Source: Candidatus Enterococcus ferrettii (GTDB lineage: Bacteria > Bacillota > Bacilli > Lactobacillales > Enterococcaceae). From it: a stretch of DNA of 41,845 nt. Position numbers and translations under genes: made by a program. The notes under the pieces are model-generated. The model saw only the letters and a program-made list of their open reading frames with translations. It did no database searches and was not told the origin of the DNA. This document shows positions 41,828-41,845 of this stretch, one piece after another. Position 1 is the stretch's first letter. The number at the start of each line of letters is the position of its first letter. The stretch is from NCBI RefSeq assembly GCF_017377655.1, contig NZ_JAFREL010000040.1, positions 1 to 41,845 on the forward strand, given 5' to 3'.

Positions 41828-41845
41828 TGGGCCTAAATGGACTCG
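41828..41845 (-). tRNA. 3' end of a third tRNA, probably tRNA-Ile, cut by the window edge
   Basis: On the minus strand the last 18 bases read CGAGTCCATTTAGGCCCA, which is the end of a T-arm followed by the 3' acceptor strand and discriminator A. The acceptor TAGGCCC fits tRNA-Ile(GAT), whose 5' end is GGGCCTA. The anticodon lies outside the window, so identity is a guess. Confidence 0.65.

Noticed and set aside
1..41845. CRISPR array, prophage or integrative element
   Set aside because: No regularly spaced repeats, integrase, phage structural genes or att-like repeats at the tRNA genes were seen.

Overview
The window looks like the chromosome of a low-GC Gram-positive lactic acid bacterium, most probably Enterococcus or a close relative. 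The pointers are an SMK-box (SAM-III) leader before metK, an efaCBA-type manganese transporter, a murE/flippase pair, a leucyl T-box, a sigma-54/LevR-type activator with a mannose-family PTS, and an IS1182-family element. Species was called from gene content only.

Layout. 1-1533 is an IS1182-family insertion sequence, apparently complete from inverted repeat to inverted repeat, lying against a terminator hairpin. 1.5-7.8 kb holds an unknown toroid-like protein, pyruvate formate-lyase (pflB) without its activase beside it, an EamA permease, a GNAT acetyltransferase that has lost its 5' end, and an aldo/keto reductase behind a MerR-type promoter. 7.8-16.1 kb holds msrA, then a complete D-glucosaminate catabolic operon (dgaABCDEF) driven by a sigma-54 promoter and its activator dgaR. 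16.2-22 kb is mainly envelope and housekeeping: a YlbF/YheA-family protein, a class A PBP, an RluA-type pseudouridine synthase, an XRE regulator, a BcrC-like phosphatase and a LysM/Apf surface protein.

22.3-25.2 kb is the most unusual part: a promoter, a 20-residue ORF with a very strong ribosome binding site, an intrinsic terminator, and then a P-type cation ATPase. This is an attenuator layout, and the short peptide begins MDPD, recalling the MgtL leader (MEPDP) of enterobacterial mgtA. 25.2-28.8 kb holds a divergent YtgP-like flippase and murE. 28.9-31.4 kb holds efaCBA, with a DtxR/EfaR-type box and a Fur-type box in one upstream region. The rest holds gldA, leuS with its T-box, a PAP2 phosphatase, the ytqA-ytqB pair, an esterase, a DHA2 drug-type exporter, metK with its SMK box, and the 3' part of a tRNA cluster (Glu, Ser and the tail of a third tRNA, probably Ile).

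Together: the dga genes import D-glucosaminate as its 6-phosphate, deaminate it and cleave the product to pyruvate and glyceraldehyde-3-phosphate, and pflB can use the pyruvate anaerobically. PBP, murE, the flippase, BcrC and the LysM/Apf protein all belong to cell wall assembly. Several genes are controlled by RNA leaders or metal operators rather than by linked regulators.
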